Below, in pieces: positions 6,238 through 14,204 of a stretch of 18,043 nucleotides of DNA. Source of the DNA: Clostridia bacterium (lineage in GTDB: Bacteria > Bacillota > Clostridia > Christensenellales > Aristaeellaceae). The position numbers and the translations under genes are program-made. Numbering within the stretch: position 1 is the stretch's first letter; each line of letters begins with the position of its first letter. The notes under the pieces are model-generated. The model searched no databases. It had not been told where the DNA came from and saw only the letters and a program-made list of their open reading frames with translations. The stretch spans positions 1 to 18,043 of the forward strand of contig JAEDIV010000038.1 in the NCBI GenBank assembly GCA_016296675.1. Reading direction: 5' to 3'.

Positions 6238-8454
6238 GTGAAAAACAAGCTTAAATATTACTTTAAAAGCACTTTTGTGCGCTATACGCTTTCCTATGTC
6301 ATTATCATGATGCTCCTTTTGAGCAGTATCATGGTTTATATGTTTACATATTATCAGAACAGCATTTATGACACTACGCGCGACAGCCAGACCAACATGC
6401 TGGCGTCTGTCCGCCATCAGAGCGAAGGATATGTGCGCATGATGAGCAGTATTGCGCGCCAGCTTGGCATGACGGCAGCGAAGGAGCCGTTTGACTATGA
6501 TGCATCTCCTGCGAAGGCAGCTGCGCTCATCAATGCCTTAAAGCCCCATCAGGCGACGGCTGATTTTTGCAGAAGGATTTATGTGGTGCTTGACGGGGAG
6601 GACCGCGTGTATTGGTCCGAAGGCAGCGAAGACATAAACGAGTTTTCCGAGTACGGCCTTCTGTATGAGGATTTCTCGCCAAGCGAACTTAGAAAAGCGC
6701 TTGCCGAGGAAACGGATGCCTGCATGATCAAATGCCAGATGGTGACGGAGAGAGACGCGGATGAAGAAAGGCAGCGCATGGTTTCGTATATTCTTCCGCT
6801 GGGAGAAAGCGGTGCGGGCAAAGCGCTGTTTCTGATTTCGGAAGAGACGTTTTTGGACATGCTGGATGATGAAACGGCGGGGATCTCCAACCGCTACATT
6901 CTTTCCGGCGGCAAGATTGTCGTAAAGAGCGAAAATTTCGCGCTTGATGACGATTATGTCATCCGCGCTTCCGGCGACGGCAAGGAAATGCGTACGCATA
7001 CAAAGCTTCTGGGTGGGCAGAAATATCTGTTTATATCCATGCCCAGCGATATCATGAATCTCACCTATTTCTCCGCCATTCCCCTTACCTCCATCACACG
7101 GATTGCCGCCAACGGCTGGGTCGACTTTGTATGGATTCTGCTCGTGTTTGCCGTTCCGTGCATACTGTTTATGGTGCTTATCTCCCGTAACAACCAGCGA
7201 ATCATCCGCGAAATGGGCGAGAAGTTCCGAAAGGACGACGATGCCTACGCCGATTACATCCTGGCTATTCGAACGGGTATCAAGGAGCTTGAGGGCAAAA
7301 ATCAGGATCTGGACAAAAAGCTTACCCAATCGAAGCCCGCGCAGAAAATCATGTTCGTCAAATCCCTCGTCAAGGGATACTTCCAGTCGGACAGCGAAGC
7401 GCTGGCCGCCGCAGAACAAGCGGGCATTGATATCAACAGACCGTATTTTGAGATTCTTCTGATCGGTTCTCCCTCTGACAAGCATGCAGAAGTATATCTG
7501 GATAAGCTGATCGGTGAAATGCCGGAGGGCGTGTCCTGCGCGGGCACGGATCTTCTTTCGCAGGACCAGATGCTGATCGTGGCTTTTGCTGATGATGCAA
7601 CGCGCCTGCGCACGCTTGCACAGGAAATCTGGCAGATGAACGAAATCCGTCAGGCGCGTCTGCCGGTTGCTGTCAGCGATGTGCATGAGGGCATTTCGGA
7701 AATGCAGACCGCGTATCTGGAAGCGTCTTCCGCGTATGATAACCGCTTTGTCATGGGCGACAGCCGCCTTCTGAGCTTTAAGGATATGCCGCACGCGGCC
7801 AAGAACGTCGTTCCGCAGGCAAAGGGCTATATTGAAGCTATCAAGCAGGCGATGAGCCTGGGCGACAGCGACATGATGCACGCCCAGATCAACGAGCTTG
7901 TGCGCTTCCTGAGAGACACCGATATGTCGCTTTATGCGTTCAGACAGATCTACAACGACGTAATCGGCGCGATTATGAGCCTCACGACGGACGATGAAAC
8001 CGATGCGCTCAAGTACTACGACCTTTTCACGCTCTCCTCCTGCCGCTCCCTTGATGAACTGGACGGCATCTTAAGAAAGGTCTGCACCGAAGTCATGCAA
8101 TCCGGAAAGAGCGAGGACAAGCGGCCGCTGATCCAGAACATCCTGGCCTTCATGACCGAAAGCTACACAGACCCGGCCTTCACCCTCGCCGCCGTCGCCG
8201 AGAAATTCGACCTGACCACCACAAGACTGACCCTCGAATTCAAAGAAAACATGCATATGACCCCGTCCGACTACCTCACAATGCTTCGTATGGAGCACGC
8301 GAAAAAACTCCTTAAGCAGACGGATATGTCCATCAAGGATGTATGTACGGAAGTCGGATATTCGGATGTTTCCAGCTATATCAGAAGGTTTAAACAGTAT
8401 ACATCCCTTACGCCGCTTCAGTACAGGCAGAATGCCAAGGGAACAGAAGAATAA
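6238..8454 (+). CDS. Membrane-bound AraC-family transcriptional regulator
   Basis: This is a 738-residue one-component sensor-regulator. Residues about 13-37 form a first membrane segment (YTLSYVIIMMLLLSSIMVYM), then about 250 residues lie outside the cell. A second segment near 296-316 (FVWILLVFAVPCILFMVLI) returns to the cytoplasm. A coiled linker and a YesN-like middle region follow. The last 100 residues are the AraC double helix-turn-helix, with A-A-V-A-E-K-F-D-L as the first and D-V-C-T-E-V-G-Y-S-D-V-S-S-Y-I-R-R-F-K as the strongly conserved second helix pair. Firmicute relatives of this layout control sugar-uptake and glycosidase genes in response to an external ligand. The GTG start has AAAGGG ten bases upstream and no nearby in-frame ATG that would keep the full first membrane segment. 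The likely target is the divergent glycoside hydrolase. Confidence 0.88.
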   Translation: MKNKLKYYFKSTFVRYTLSYVIIMMLLLSSIMVYMFTYYQNSIYDTTRDSQTNMLASVRHQSEGYVRMMSSIARQLGMTAAKEPFDYDASPAKAAALINALKPHQATADFCRRIYVVLDGEDRVYWSEGSEDINEFSEYGLLYEDFSPSELRKALAEETDACMIKCQMVTERDADEERQRMVSYILPLGESGAGKALFLISEETFLDMLDDETAGISNRYILSGGKIVVKSENFALDDDYVIRASGDGKEMRTHTKLLGGQKYLFISMPSDIMNLTYFSAIPLTSITRIAANGWVDFVWILLVFAVPCILFMVLISRNNQRIIREMGEKFRKDDDAYADYILAIRTGIKELEGKNQDLDKKLTQSKPAQKIMFVKSLVKGYFQSDSEALAAAEQAGIDINRPYFEILLIGSPSDKHAEVYLDKLIGEMPEGVSCAGTDLLSQDQMLIVAFADDATRLRTLAQEIWQMNEIRQARLPVAVSDVHEGISEMQTAYLEASSAYDNRFVMGDSRLLSFKDMPHAAKNVVPQAKGYIEAIKQAMSLGDSDMMHAQINELVRFLRDTDMSLYAFRQIYNDVIGAIMSLTTDDETDALKYYDLFTLSSCRSLDELDGILRKVCTEVMQSGKSEDKRPLIQNILAFMTESYTDPAFTLAAVAEKFDLTTTRLTLEFKENMHMTPSDYLTMLRMEHAKKLLKQTDMSIKDVCTEVGYSDVSSYIRRFKQYTSLTPLQYRQNAKGTEE

Positions 8455-8491
8455 AAAATCCCCGTCAACGGATGGTTGGCGGGAGATTTTT
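8453..8491. terminator. Bidirectional intrinsic terminator
   Basis: The stem ATCCCCGTCAAC (from 8458) pairs with GTTGGCGGGAGAT (8475-8487) around a short GGATG loop with a few wobble or bulged positions. A-run 8453-8458 and T-run 8487-8491 flank it. It ends the AraC-type gene on the plus strand and the convergent ftsK-to-acetyltransferase operon on the minus strand. Confidence 0.85.
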
Positions 8492-8543
8492 CTGTCTTTT
8501 TTAGAATCGCATGTGTAAAGGGAGACGCGGAATGAACATTGCT

Positions 8544-9098
8544 TCAAGGCCTGTATTCACTTTTGAGGATCGAATACCAGATTTCGTCGATGATCCCCTT
8601 GTTGCATTTGCCGCCCATGCGGTGCGTGCCTTCGTAAGTCATTCCGATTTTCTGCATGACGCGGCCGGATTTGAGGTTTTCTTTGGCGTGACAGGCGGCG
8701 ATTCTTTGAAAACCGCATTCTTCGAAAAGATATTTTATGACGGCTTTTCCCGCCTCCGGGACGTAGCCGTTTCCCCAGAAGCGGCTACCGATGCAATAGC
8801 CTAAATTGGCGGCAAGCGTGTTTTCGATGACTTCCACGGCGGCTAAGCTTCCGATGAGTTCTTTTGTTTCCTTAAGCTCGATGCCCCAGTGGTAGTAGTC
8901 GGCCTTTTCGTATTGGGGAATCCAGCTTTCCAGCACCATTTTGCTGATTTCGGGGGACGAATGCGTGGGCCAGGTGAGAAATTCCGTCACTTTATCCTCG
9001 CTTGCCCAGTTTTTGTACATTTGATCGGAATCCCCGACCTTGAATCGCCTTAGAATCAGGCGTTCGGTTTCGAGGGTTTTCGTGCCTTTATGGTTCAT
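8544..9098 (-). CDS. GNAT N-acetyltransferase, RimJ/RimL type
   Basis: The 184-residue protein has the layout of the RimJ/RimL subgroup of GNAT enzymes, which acetylate N-terminal amino groups of ribosomal proteins or other small amines using acetyl-CoA. The signature T-E-R-L-I-L-R-R-F lies at the N-terminus. I-G-S-L-A-A-V-E is the central strand. The cofactor-binding stretch F-W-G-N-G-Y-V-P-E-A follows, then A-C-H-A-K-E-N-L-K-S-G-R-V-M-Q-K-I-G-M, where the conserved Asn and late helix sit. The frame extends to 9134, but the ATG at 9098 has a GGTGA ribosome-binding site and gives the normal family start, four bases after the preceding GTPase stop codon. Co-transcription with that GTPase suggests a ribosome-linked substrate, but this is inference. 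Confidence 0.88.
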   Translation of the reverse strand: MNHKGTKTLETERLILRRFKVGDSDQMYKNWASEDKVTEFLTWPTHSSPEISKMVLESWIPQYEKADYYHWGIELKETKELIGSLAAVEVIENTLAANLGYCIGSRFWGNGYVPEAGKAVIKYLFEECGFQRIAACHAKENLKSGRVMQKIGMTYEGTHRMGGKCNKGIIDEIWYSILKSEYRP

Positions 9099-9102
9099 AA
9101 GA

Positions 9103-11052
9103 TCACCTTTCGAAAATCTCGCTGGCGAGGGCATTTCTCGCCGCCAGAATGTATTTTGCGGTGTCCAGGGGATTGACGCTTGTGCGCTCGCAGGTGTGGA
9201 TTTCGCCGGTGGTGACTTCGCGGTAGCATTTGAGGCGGGAAAGGAGAGAACCTGTGCCGCCGGTTATGCGCTGGAAACGAACCGGGAAATCGGCGCATTC
9301 TGCGGCGGGCGCTTCACAAAGGAGTGTGATTTTGCCGCCCTCGGCGCTCGTTTCAAGCACGCCGCCTCGCATGGCGTTCATTTCGCCGATAATCTTTCCT
9401 GCGCCGTTTTCGTCCACCGTAATCTCCATTTCAAGGATGGGCTCGAGCAGCACGCTTCCGCCCCTTTGCAGGCCGTCCATGAACGCCATGGGGGTGGCGA
9501 CGATGAAGTCGAGGGGATGGGTGTGGATTTCGTGGTCGCCGCCTTCGATCAGGCGGATGTGCACATCGTCCACCTGCCAGCCCAGCATGCCCTGCCTTAT
9601 GGCGATGGGAATGGCGTTTTCCACCTGATGCTGATAGCGGTATTTGATGTCGCGGGGGCTTACGACGCTTTCAAACGTCACGCCGCTTCCGCGCGGCTTG
9701 GGAATGATTTCAAATTTGATGATCGCCCAGCAGGGCTTGGGCATTGTGTAAGCACAGAAACCGACTGAAGTCTGTTTTATGGTTTCTCTGTAAATAACTT
9801 CCGGCGCGGAGAAGGAGGCTTTGATGCCGAAACGGGAAAGAAGCTCTTCTTCGAGAATCTCCAGCTGGATTGCGCCCATCAGGCGCACATGGATGCTTTT
9901 TTGAACGATGGAAACGTCCAGAAGCGGGTCTTCCGAGCTTAATGTTTCAAGCGCATTTTTGAGATTCTGGAAGTCGTCCGGATTGTCGGGAGAAACCTTC
10001 GTCATGAAAAGCGGAGCTTTCAGGCTGTTTTTGCGGATGCGTTCGGGAAGATGTTCGAGGCTTCCGATGACATGGCCGGTTTTGACATTTTGAAGACCGT
10101 AAACGAGCGCGATATCGCCTGCGTGCATTTCGCCCACGTCCTCGCCTTTTCCGCTTGCGCCGATGGAGCGGATCTGGGTGATCTTGCTTTCCAGAATGCG
10201 CCCTTCTGCGGTATAGTCGTTTTCGGAGGCGGCGTGAATCTGAATGATATCGCGGTTTTTGACGGAGCCTGAAAAAAGGCGGACATACGCCGCGCGACCG
10301 AGCGCCAGATCGGTTTCGACAGAAAACACCATCCCCGAAACAGGGGCTGAGTGATCGCATTCAGGCGCAGGAAGAGCGTCTGTGATCATGGTGAGGAGGG
10401 CATCGACGCCTTTTCCCGTAAGCGCGCTTCCTGAAAGCACTGGGAAGATACGGCCTTTTCGAATCAGATCACAGGCGGCTTTTTGCAGGCGGTCATAAGG
10501 CCAGATTTCGCCTTCCATGTAGCTTAACAGCGCGTCCTCGTTTTCTTCTGCGACGGCAGCCATGGTTTCTTCATCGCTGGATGCGTCAAACGCGCGGGCA
10601 GTGAGCTTTTTTCGGATGCCTGACAGCGCATGATCAAAATCCGCGACGTTTCTGTCCATCTTGTTTACAAAAAAGACGGCAGGAATATTGTTTTTGGAAA
10701 GCGAGCGGAACAAAACCTCCGTCTGCGGCTGAACGCCGTCAGGGCCGGAGACGAGCAGTACCGCGCCGTCGATGGCCCACATGCTGCGCTCGATTTCGCT
10801 GGAGAAATCGGCGTGGCCGGGCGTATCGATCAGGCGGATATGGGTGCCGTTCCAAAAAAGCGGGGCACATGCGCTTTTTACGCTGATGCCGCGCTTTTTT
10901 TCAATAGCGAGGCGATCCGTGTGCGCCGTGCCCGCGTCAACCGCGCCTGCCGAGCGGATCTGACCGCAGGTTAACAGCAGGCGTTCGGAAAGGGTGGTTT
11001 TTCCGGCGTCAACATGCGCGAAGATGCCGATATTTCGTACATTATCTGTCAT
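9103..11052 (-). CDS. TetM-like translational GTPase (EF-G-type, ribosomal protection family)
   Basis: The protein is 649 residues long, close to TetM (639) and shorter than EF-G (about 690). All GTPase motifs are intact: A-H-V-D-A-G-K-T at 12-19, R-G-I-S-V in switch I, D-T-P-G-H at 76-80, N-K-M-D at 130-133 and S-G-S-A. The later part follows the TetM domain order, with P-K-P-C-W-A, G-S-G-V-T-F-E-S-V-V-S, G-W-Q-V-D-D and L-L-E-P-I-L. The domain IV tip, which in TetM reads YSPVSTPADF and reaches the tetracycline site, is here HEIHTHPLDF (about 507-516). It is therefore better called a TetM-like translation factor than a resistance gene. It works on the ribosome in the cytoplasm. Its ATG overlaps the end of cinA by 11 bases. 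Confidence 0.85.
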   Translation of the reverse strand: MTDNVRNIGIFAHVDAGKTTLSERLLLTCGQIRSAGAVDAGTAHTDRLAIEKKRGISVKSACAPLFWNGTHIRLIDTPGHADFSSEIERSMWAIDGAVLLVSGPDGVQPQTEVLFRSLSKNNIPAVFFVNKMDRNVADFDHALSGIRKKLTARAFDASSDEETMAAVAEENEDALLSYMEGEIWPYDRLQKAACDLIRKGRIFPVLSGSALTGKGVDALLTMITDALPAPECDHSAPVSGMVFSVETDLALGRAAYVRLFSGSVKNRDIIQIHAASENDYTAEGRILESKITQIRSIGASGKGEDVGEMHAGDIALVYGLQNVKTGHVIGSLEHLPERIRKNSLKAPLFMTKVSPDNPDDFQNLKNALETLSSEDPLLDVSIVQKSIHVRLMGAIQLEILEEELLSRFGIKASFSAPEVIYRETIKQTSVGFCAYTMPKPCWAIIKFEIIPKPRGSGVTFESVVSPRDIKYRYQHQVENAIPIAIRQGMLGWQVDDVHIRLIEGGDHEIHTHPLDFIVATPMAFMDGLQRGGSVLLEPILEMEITVDENGAGKIIGEMNAMRGGVLETSAEGGKITLLCEAPAAECADFPVRFQRITGGTGSLLSRLKCYREVTTGEIHTCERTSVNPLDTAKYILAARNALASEIFER

Positions 11053-12286
11053 CGGTATTCAAAATGGTGAGTCTTAAAAGGTTCAGGGCGTGTTTGACGG
11101 AAGATATGCGTATGGTGTCCCGGCTTCCGTGGAAGAGAAATTTATGCGCATAGCCGCCTTCTTTATCAGCAAGGCCTATGTAGACAAGGCCGACGGGTTT
11201 TTCCGCTGTTCCGCCGTCGGGGCCCGCGATTCCGGTGATGGAAAGGGCATAGTCCGCGCCGCTTTTTTCCCTTGCGCCGATGGCCATGGCACGGGCGCAT
11301 TCGGGGCTGACTGCGCCGAATGCGCGGATGATTCCGGGATCAACGCCCAGAATCTTCGACTTGGCTTCGTTTGAATAGGTGACAAAGCTCATGTCGAATA
11401 CGTCCGATGCGCCGGAAATATCGACCAGAGACGAGGCGAGCATGCCGCCTGTGCAGCTTTCGGCAAAGGACACGTGCTTTTTGCGCTCTTTTAGCATTTT
11501 GAGTACCGTCGTCGGCATGCTTTCGCCGATGCCTTCGGCGTACAGCGCATTTCCCATGCGCGCGCGGATATCGTCTTCAACGGGATCAAGAATACCATCC
11601 GCATCTTTTTTGTCCTTGACCATTACGCTCAGGCGCGCAGTGGTTTCACAGGTGGAGCAATACAGGGCAAGGGTCGGTGTTCCCAAGTGGAAAAGATCCT
11701 TGAGCTTGGTTTCGATCATGCTTTCGCCGACACCAAAGATATGAAGATAGCGGGAGACGAGGGTTTCGCCGCTTTTCTTTTCGAGATAAGGAAACAGCTG
11801 CTTTTCGAACATATCCTGCATCTCGCGGGGTGGGCCCGGCAGGATGGCGACGGTTTTGCCTTCCGATTCGATGATGCAGCCGGGAGCGGTTCCGCAGTCG
11901 TTGGGCATAACGATAGCGCCTTCGGGGATATAGGCCTGCTTCAGGTTGTTTTCTGTCATCACGCCGCCAAAGCCCTGAATGCGTTTTTTGATGCGCTCAA
12001 GGCTTTCTTCGTGCATGATGAGGGGGAGAGAGAGGTATTCAGCTACGGTCTCTTTGGTAAGGTCGTCCTCTGTCGGACCGAGGCCGCCGGTGGTGATGAC
12101 GATATCGCTTCTGTCCAGCGCGCATTTGAGCGCGTCTTTTACGCGCAAAACATTATCGCCTACCACCGTATGATGGTAGACGGAAATGCCTAAGGCGCTT
12201 AAACGCCTGGATATGTATTGTGCGTCGGTGTTGGCCACCTGGCCCATCAAAAGCTCTGTTCCGATGGAGAGAATTTCACAGATCAT
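11042..12286 (-). CDS. cinA: CinA, competence/damage-inducible protein with nicotinamide-nucleotide amidase domain
   Basis: The 414-residue protein has both usual halves. The N-terminal molybdopterin-binding-like domain shows E-I-L-S-I-G-T-E-L-L-M-G at the start, T-T-G-G-L-G-P-T-E-D-D and L-P-G-P-P-R-E-M. In the family this domain has ADP-ribose or NADP-related pyrophosphatase activity. The C-terminal amidase domain starts around E-S-C-T-G-G (276-281) and continues with T-G-I-A-G-P-D-G-G. It converts nicotinamide mononucleotide to nicotinic acid mononucleotide, salvaging the pyridine cofactor. The ATG at 12286 gives the standard family start; an in-frame TTG two codons upstream also exists. 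The start lies 11 bases after the pgsA stop with a weak ribosome-binding site, so translational coupling is likely. Confidence 0.95.
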   Translation of the reverse strand: MICEILSIGTELLMGQVANTDAQYISRRLSALGISVYHHTVVGDNVLRVKDALKCALDRSDIVITTGGLGPTEDDLTKETVAEYLSLPLIMHEESLERIKKRIQGFGGVMTENNLKQAYIPEGAIVMPNDCGTAPGCIIESEGKTVAILPGPPREMQDMFEKQLFPYLEKKSGETLVSRYLHIFGVGESMIETKLKDLFHLGTPTLALYCSTCETTARLSVMVKDKKDADGILDPVEDDIRARMGNALYAEGIGESMPTTVLKMLKERKKHVSFAESCTGGMLASSLVDISGASDVFDMSFVTYSNEAKSKILGVDPGIIRAFGAVSPECARAMAIGAREKSGADYALSITGIAGPDGGTAEKPVGLVYIGLADKEGGYAHKFLFHGSRDTIRISSVKHALNLLRLTILNTDDR

Positions 12287-12297
12287 TTCCAATCAAC

Positions 12298-12858
12298 TCA
12301 CATATCTTTGATGTATTCGCGGTTGACCCAGACATAGAGAAAGCCGGAATAGACAGCGAGGGCAAGAGAGATGTACATCATGATGTTGGTAAGAACGTTC
12401 CAGATGGTGTGCGCGTCCGCGCCGACTTCCTCCATGGGAACGAGGAAAAGCGCCATCGGGATATAAATCATCTGGGAAACGGTCTTTAATTTTCCCCAGA
12501 TGCCGGCGGCGATGACCGTGCCCTTGGAGGCGGCGACCAGACGGAAACCGGAAACGATGAATTCACGGGCAAGAATCAGCATGCAGACCCAGCCGGGCAT
12601 GCGGTTCTGTTCAACCAGCATGATCAGCGCGCTCATGACAAGCAGCTTATCCGCGATCGGATCCATGAATTTGCCAAAGTCCGTTACAAGGTTTCTGGAG
12701 CGGGCGATTTTGCCGTCGTAAAGATCGGTCAGGGAGGCGGCAATGAACAGAACAAGCGCGATCATCTGACAGACGGCGCTGTTATGCATAGCGACAAAGA
12801 TAACGAAAACGGGTACCATCAGGATTCGGATCATGGTCAGCTTGTTGGGCAAATTCAT
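12298..12858 (-). CDS. pgsA: CDP-diacylglycerol-glycerol-3-phosphate 3-phosphatidyltransferase
   Basis: The 186-residue integral membrane enzyme carries the complete CDP-alcohol phosphotransferase signature: D45, D48-G49, A52-R53, G62, D66 and D70. These aspartates bind the metal and CDP-lipid. The enzyme makes phosphatidylglycerol phosphate, the committed step to phosphatidylglycerol and cardiolipin. About five hydrophobic segments are visible. The N-terminus MNLPNKLTMIRI is typical of the family and fixes the ATG at 12858, two bases after the rimO stop. The in-frame TTG at 12864 is less likely. It sits between rimO and cinA as in many Firmicutes. Confidence 0.95.
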   Translation of the reverse strand: MNLPNKLTMIRILMVPVFVIFVAMHNSAVCQMIALVLFIAASLTDLYDGKIARSRNLVTDFGKFMDPIADKLLVMSALIMLVEQNRMPGWVCMLILAREFIVSGFRLVAASKGTVIAAGIWGKLKTVSQMIYIPMALFLVPMEEVGADAHTIWNVLTNIMMYISLALAVYSGFLYVWVNREYIKDM

Positions 12859-12860
12859 CT

Positions 12861-14177
12861 TCAATTCTCAATCACTCCCATCAGATCATATGCGTCGCAA
12901 TCGGTGATGCGCACGGTGACAAAGTCGCCCGCGGCAAGCTCAAGGTCTGTATCGATTTTGATTACGCCGTCGATATCGGGCGCTTCAAGGGGACTTCTTC
13001 CGATGTAATAGCCGTCTTCAAAATCCTCAACGAGCACCTTTACCGTCTTTCCGATGCGCTCTTTATTGGATTCAAGAGAGATTTCCTGCTGAAGAAGCAT
13101 CAATTGGTCGAGACGCTTTTGCTTTACATCTTCATCGACCTGATCTTCAAATTCAGCCGCGGGCGTTCCTTCTTCAGGGGAGAAGGTAAATGCGCCGAGT
13201 CTGTCAAAACGGAATTCCCTGACAAAATCAAGAAGCGTTTCGAACTGCTCGTCCGTTTCGCCCGGGAAGCCCACGATCATGGTGGTTCTTACAAAAATGC
13301 CATAGGAGCGGACTTTTTCAAGGATGCTCTTGATGTGAGCGCTTGTGCCGCGCCTGTTCATGCGTTTAAGCAGCGTGTCGTCGATGTGCTGAAGCGGAAG
13401 ATCGAGATAGGGGCAGATTTTCGGATTGTCGCGGATGGTTTCAAGAAGCTCGTCCGTGACGGTATCGGGATAGCAGTACAGAACGCGTACCCATTCAACG
13501 CCTTCAATTTCGCTGGCTTCTTTAAGAAGCTTAGGGAGAAGCAGCGTCTTTTCGGGGAAATCGTTTCCGTAGCGGCTGGTGTCCTGAGCGATAAAAATGA
13601 GCTCTTTCACGCCGTTTTTTACAAGCTGTCTGCATTCGGAAATGATATCGTCATAGGGGCGGGAACGGTAGGCGCCCCGAATGAGAGGGATGGCGCAATA
13701 GGTGCATTTGTTGTCGCAGCCGTCGGAGGTCTTGATGTAAGCGGTATAGGGGGGCGTTGTGAGTACGCGGTCGGTTGACAAAAAGCGCTCGCCGTCAGAG
13801 GTGAAAACAGGCTTTTCGCCTTCTTCAGCTTTTTTTAGCATTTCCATGGTTCTTGCGTAATCCGATACGCCCATAAAGCCGTCTACCTCAGGGATTTCCT
13901 GTAAAAGTTCGTCCGGGTACCTTTGGGAAAGACAGCCGGTGACAAACAGCTTTTTGAGTTTACCGGTTTTTTTATATTCCGCCATTTCGAAAATAGCGTC
14001 GATGGATTCTTCCTTGGCTGACTCGATGAATCCGCAGGTGTTGACAAACACGATGTCGGCTTCCTCAGGATCGGGAACGATTTCATATCCGTTGTCGCGC
14101 AGAATGCCTAAAAGCACTTCGCTGTCCACACGGTTTTTGGAACAGCCCAGAGAGACCATGCCTACTTTTGCGGCCAT
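12861..14177 (-). CDS. rimO: Ribosomal protein S12 methylthiotransferase RimO
   Basis: The 438-residue radical-SAM enzyme adds a methylthio group to an aspartate of ribosomal protein S12. The N-terminal UPF0004 domain carries the three cysteines for the auxiliary iron-sulfur cluster: C12 in L-G-C-S-K-N, the cysteine of N-T-C-G-F, and that of T-G-C-L-S. The radical-SAM CxxxCxxC motif is C154-D-N-K-C158-T-Y-C161. A TRAM domain covers roughly the last 65 residues. The pattern S-L-G-C-S-K-N-R-V-D-S-E and the length favour RimO over the tRNA enzyme MiaB. The ATG at 14177 has GAAAGGAT upstream, 27 bases after ftsK. The stop nearly touches pgsA. Confidence 0.95.
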   Translation of the reverse strand: MAAKVGMVSLGCSKNRVDSEVLLGILRDNGYEIVPDPEEADIVFVNTCGFIESAKEESIDAIFEMAEYKKTGKLKKLFVTGCLSQRYPDELLQEIPEVDGFMGVSDYARTMEMLKKAEEGEKPVFTSDGERFLSTDRVLTTPPYTAYIKTSDGCDNKCTYCAIPLIRGAYRSRPYDDIISECRQLVKNGVKELIFIAQDTSRYGNDFPEKTLLLPKLLKEASEIEGVEWVRVLYCYPDTVTDELLETIRDNPKICPYLDLPLQHIDDTLLKRMNRRGTSAHIKSILEKVRSYGIFVRTTMIVGFPGETDEQFETLLDFVREFRFDRLGAFTFSPEEGTPAAEFEDQVDEDVKQKRLDQLMLLQQEISLESNKERIGKTVKVLVEDFEDGYYIGRSPLEAPDIDGVIKIDTDLELAAGDFVTVRITDCDAYDLMGVIEN

Positions 14178-14204
14178 AGATGCATCCTTTCCGTTTTCGG
14201 GTGA

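Noticed and set aside
6538..7881. Long antisense frame of 447 codons opposite the AraC-type gene
   Set aside because: The plus-strand frame has a clear domain structure, promoter and terminator; the antisense product is His/Arg-rich without recognisable motifs.
9103..11052. Calling the GTPase a tetracycline resistance determinant
   Set aside because: The domain IV tip residues of TetM are absent and the gene is embedded in a housekeeping operon without mobile elements.
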